From Candidatus Levybacteria bacterium RIFCSPLOWO2_12_FULL_37_14 (GTDB lineage: Bacteria; Patescibacteriota; Microgenomatia; Levybacterales; UBA12049), in the NCBI GenBank assembly GCA_001782645.1, contig MFPH01000021.1, positions 1 through 7,390 on the forward strand: a stretch of DNA of 7,390 nucleotides, read 5' to 3'. Made by a program: the position numbers and the translations under genes. Within the stretch, counting starts at the first letter, position 1. Every line of letters begins with the position of its first letter. This document shows, piece by piece, positions 5,922-7,390 of this stretch. The notes under the pieces were generated by a model. That model made no database searches. It was not told the origin of the DNA and saw only the letters and a list, made by a program, of their open reading frames with translations.

Positions 5922-6368
5922 ATGTCTATCGAATATGCTACTGCCACTGAAGAAGAACGCGTAAAACTAATAAGTGTCACGAGAGCCAATCTCAACAAGT
6001 TAGTCACTGATCGAATACAAACAAGTTTTTCATTTAGAAGATTTTTGGAAAGAGACTGGCTAGATTTAAGCGTAAGGAAGGGTGTCGGTAAATTGACATT
6101 ATTCCCATGGTTTGCGATAACAAAACCGACTTTTGAAGTTATTCAATATGAAAACGGAAAATTAACAAGTGAAAAACGTCAGATGATTACTGAAGATGAT
6201 GCCCGAGATAGACTCTTCACTGATAAAAATTTTTTACCAATTCCCAAAACGAGAAAAACCATCACGCCGGAGGAAATAGATTTGGACAGTTTTAAAAATG
6301 CTCAATTGGTGATATTCGCAAAAACAGTAGAATCTAACCTAAAAACCAAACCAGCAGAAGCCGAATAA
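5922..6368 (+). CDS. Uncharacterised 148-residue soluble protein
   Basis: I do not recognise this protein. It starts MSIEYATATEEERVKLISVTRANLNKL, an acidic then helical N-terminus, followed by a charged region with RRFLERDWLDLSVRK. A more hydrophobic, probably beta segment comes next (about 55-77, KGVGKLTLFPWFAITKPTFE). A lysine- and acid-rich C-terminal half ends in a low-complexity KTKPAEAE tail. There is no signal peptide, no transmembrane helix, no cysteine and no nucleotide-binding motif. The ATG at 5922 sits 8 nt after an extended -10, which supports both the start and the reality of the gene. It follows the holB-like gene by 39 bp on the same strand and is convergent with the transposase gene. 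The sustained open frame with balanced amino-acid use argues for a real gene. The function is unknown. Confidence 0.75.
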   Translation: MSIEYATATEEERVKLISVTRANLNKLVTDRIQTSFSFRRFLERDWLDLSVRKGVGKLTLFPWFAITKPTFEVIQYENGKLTSEKRQMITEDDARDRLFTDKNFLPIPKTRKTITPEEIDLDSFKNAQLVIFAKTVESNLKTKPAEAE

Positions 6369-6427
6369 TAAAAATCCCAGCCTGCAATTCTTACCCTATT
6401 CCTTCCTATTTCCCGTTTAATCCTTAT

Positions 6428-6477
6428 GTTCGAACCTAGACAACACCCGGTGTTGTTTTGTATCTGAACCTCGGGAT
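6428..6477 (+). repeat. REP-like palindromic repeat, copy 1 (downstream of the RAYT gene)
   Basis: The 36-nt core 6442-6477 begins AACACCCGGTGTTG and continues through TTTTGTATCTGAAC to TCGGGAT. It matches the copy at 7230-7265 at 35 of 36 positions, in the same orientation. The first part forms a hairpin with stem CAACAC/GTGTTG. Exactly 10 bases upstream of the core lies GTTC (6428-6431), which pairs with GAAC (6466-6469) to close an outer stem. On the plus strand the hairpin followed by TTTTG may also act as a terminator for the 148-residue protein gene. Confidence 0.8.
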
Positions 6478-6485
6478 GTTAAATG

Positions 6486-7166
6486 TTATTCAAGCACGAG
6501 ATGTTTAATTTTATTCAACTCTCGCTGGTAAGATGCTTGATCTAGAACAAATTTTTTATAATCATCTTTTTTATTAAAAAAGTCTAGAATAATTTTCGGA
6601 CTAAGGAAAGAATGGCTACTGTTAAATTTGTCACTCAAATACTCCAAAAAAGATGACCATCTATAATCTTCAAGATTTTCCGGTTCCACCAGATAAGCTG
6701 TTGACGGGTTGAGGTGGATATATCTCGATACATGAAGAAGCTGTTCATCAGTTTCGACTCTTACCCCTTTAAACATAGACTGAAACAAGGGTCCAGCCCT
6801 CTCATTCTTAATATTAAAATATTTAACATAACTATTTTGAAGATTTCTCATAAAGATGGAGATACCTTTATCCGTTATTTGCTTTAGAAGAAAATGAAAG
6901 TGATTTGGCATTAAGCAATAAGTAATTATTTCCACATGAATAGAGTTTTTCTTTTTTAATTCAATAAGAATCTTTCCTCTTTCTTCTTTTGGTAAGCTTA
7001 TTAACCGGGAAAAACTCAATGACGTGTTTGAAAAACGATAATAATCAACTAGTCTTAGGAATCTGAAGTAATCTTTAAAATTTAAGAAGATCGGAAGGGC
7101 GGCAACACCCCTGTTGAATATGTGGTAAATTTGTTGCGGAGCAAGAACTACTTTCCTATACGGCAT
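6486..7166 (-). CDS. REP-associated tyrosine transposase (RAYT), IS200-like HUH/Y1 family
   Basis: Complete 226-residue protein of the Y1-transposase, TnpA_REP type. The N-terminus reads YHIFNRGV (14-21), the hallmark of this subfamily. The HUH metal-binding motif is in YCLMPNHFHFLLK (83-95), with H89 and H91. The likely catalytic tyrosine is Y149 in SRYIHLNP, by comparison with E. coli RAYT, where the active Tyr is in the matching YI-NP motif. YFN near 116-118, GPLFQSMFKG (125-134) and YRWSS (168-172) are also family features. These enzymes nick single-stranded DNA at REP-type hairpins and are usually single-copy and domesticated. All catalytic residues are intact, with no frameshift. The gene is flanked by two direct copies of a palindromic repeat, the probable substrate. 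No tnpB is present. The ATG at 7166 is preceded by a weak GGA; a possible -10 CATAAT lies at 7185-7190. Confidence 0.92.
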   Translation of the reverse strand: MPYRKVVLAPQQIYHIFNRGVAALPIFLNFKDYFRFLRLVDYYRFSNTSLSFSRLISLPKEERGKILIELKKKNSIHVEIITYCLMPNHFHFLLKQITDKGISIFMRNLQNSYVKYFNIKNERAGPLFQSMFKGVRVETDEQLLHVSRYIHLNPSTAYLVEPENLEDYRWSSFLEYLSDKFNSSHSFLSPKIILDFFNKKDDYKKFVLDQASYQRELNKIKHLVLE

Positions 7167-7215
7167 ATTTCCAGCATACTCATTATTATGCCTAATTACA
7201 AGAGATGATCCTTAG

Positions 7216-7265
7216 GTTCAAAGCTATTTAACACCCGGTGTTGTTTTGTATCTGAACATCGGGAT
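7216..7265 (+). repeat. REP-like palindromic repeat, copy 2 (upstream of the RAYT gene)
   Basis: The core 7230-7265 is the same 36-nt sequence as copy 1 with one substitution, in the same orientation. GTTC (7216-7219) again sits exactly 10 bases before the core and pairs with GAAC (7254-7257). The 10-base linker (7220-7229) is unrelated to that of copy 1, while stem and core are kept. The copy lies 50-100 bp upstream of the transposase start codon. Confidence 0.8.
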
Positions 7266-7320
7266 ACCTACGAATACGTCATGCTTAACTGAGTTAAAAA
7301 CTGCTATTTGACCCGCTTTC

Positions 7321-7329
7321 TGGTAAAAT
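7321..7329 (+). promoter_or_regulatory. Extended -10 promoter of the right-edge gene
   Basis: TGGTAAAAT (TG at 7321-7322, TAAAAT at 7324-7329) is an extended -10 ending 6 nt before the ATG at 7336. A TTGACC at 7308-7313 is only 10 bp upstream, too close to act as its -35. The AGGGG directly before the ATG is too near to serve as a Shine-Dalgarno, so a leaderless start fits better. Confidence 0.5.
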
Positions 7330-7335
7330 TAGGGG

Positions 7336-7390
7336 ATGATTAAGAGAATTAAACAAGCACTTTATTTTCCCATTGCGTCTTATTTCCGTT
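7336..7390 (+). CDS. Start of a plus-strand gene, truncated by the window edge
   Basis: An ATG at 7336 opens a frame of 18 visible codons, MIKRIKQALYFPIASYFR, still open at the last base. The basic, amphipathic start with aromatic residues reminds me of the stretch before the nucleotide-binding loop in some CPR Mur-ligase-like proteins. That is recollection only; no motif is visible that would prove it. The extended -10 six bases upstream supports the start. Confidence 0.5.
   Translation, partial: MIKRIKQALYFPIASYFR

Noticed and set aside
6428..7265. CRISPR array
   Set aside because: There are only two repeat copies, nearly 800 bp apart, with a transposase gene between them and no spacers.
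7285..7297. TTAAC-TGA-GTTAA inverted repeat before the right-edge gene
   Set aside because: It is short, A-T rich and not associated with a T-run or promoter element, so chance occurrence is likely.
1..7390. Recoded TGA (as glycine) known in some CPR lineages
   Set aside because: All genes read through fully with the standard code and conserved glycines are ordinary GGN codons. The lack of TGA stops in six complete genes is too small a sample to mean anything.

Overview
The window looks like a chromosomal segment of a Candidate Phyla Radiation (Patescibacteria) bacterium, most plausibly of the Microgenomates side. This placement is an inference. It rests on a compact type IV pilus cluster, pilins with the 'LAAG-I-V-x-I-x-P-x-x-KIN' signature after the hydrophobic N-terminus, a very short DNA polymerase III delta' subunit, moderately AT-rich DNA, and start codons that mostly lack Shine-Dalgarno sequences. 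Genes read cleanly with the standard code. All six complete genes stop at TAA or TAG, and none at TGA.

Positions 1-5081 hold a minus-strand type IV pilus operon, transcribed right to left: pilB (assembly ATPase), pilT (retraction ATPase), pilC (inner-membrane platform), a small classical prepilin, and a second prepilin fused to a LamG-like domain that runs off the left edge. PilB and PilT would drive extension and retraction through PilC. The small prepilin is probably the bulk pilus subunit, and the LamG-pilin may be a minor or tip adhesin. A promoter sits before the small pilin and a weak terminator lies between the two pilins, so subunit dosage can differ from the motor genes.

Positions 5082-5228 form a divergent control region. 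Overlapping promoters face left (pilB, apparently leaderless) and right (holB-like gene). The rightward transcript would begin with a roughly 109-nt leader containing a 74-nt element that can fold into a closed RNA structure. This element matches no family I recognise and is the best candidate here for something undescribed.

Positions 5229-6368 carry, on the plus strand, a minimal DNA polymerase III delta' subunit and an unrecognised 148-residue protein with its own extended -10, leaderless-type promoter. Positions 6428-7265 are a REP-associated transposase (RAYT, HUH/Y1 family) gene on the minus strand. It is bracketed by two near-identical palindromic repeats in direct orientation whose outer stem is conserved. 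From 7336 a plus-strand gene begins and runs off the right edge.

A recurring feature is a -10 hexamer 6-8 nt before the start codon (pilB, the 148-residue protein, the right-edge gene and possibly the pilin), which points to leaderless mRNAs.
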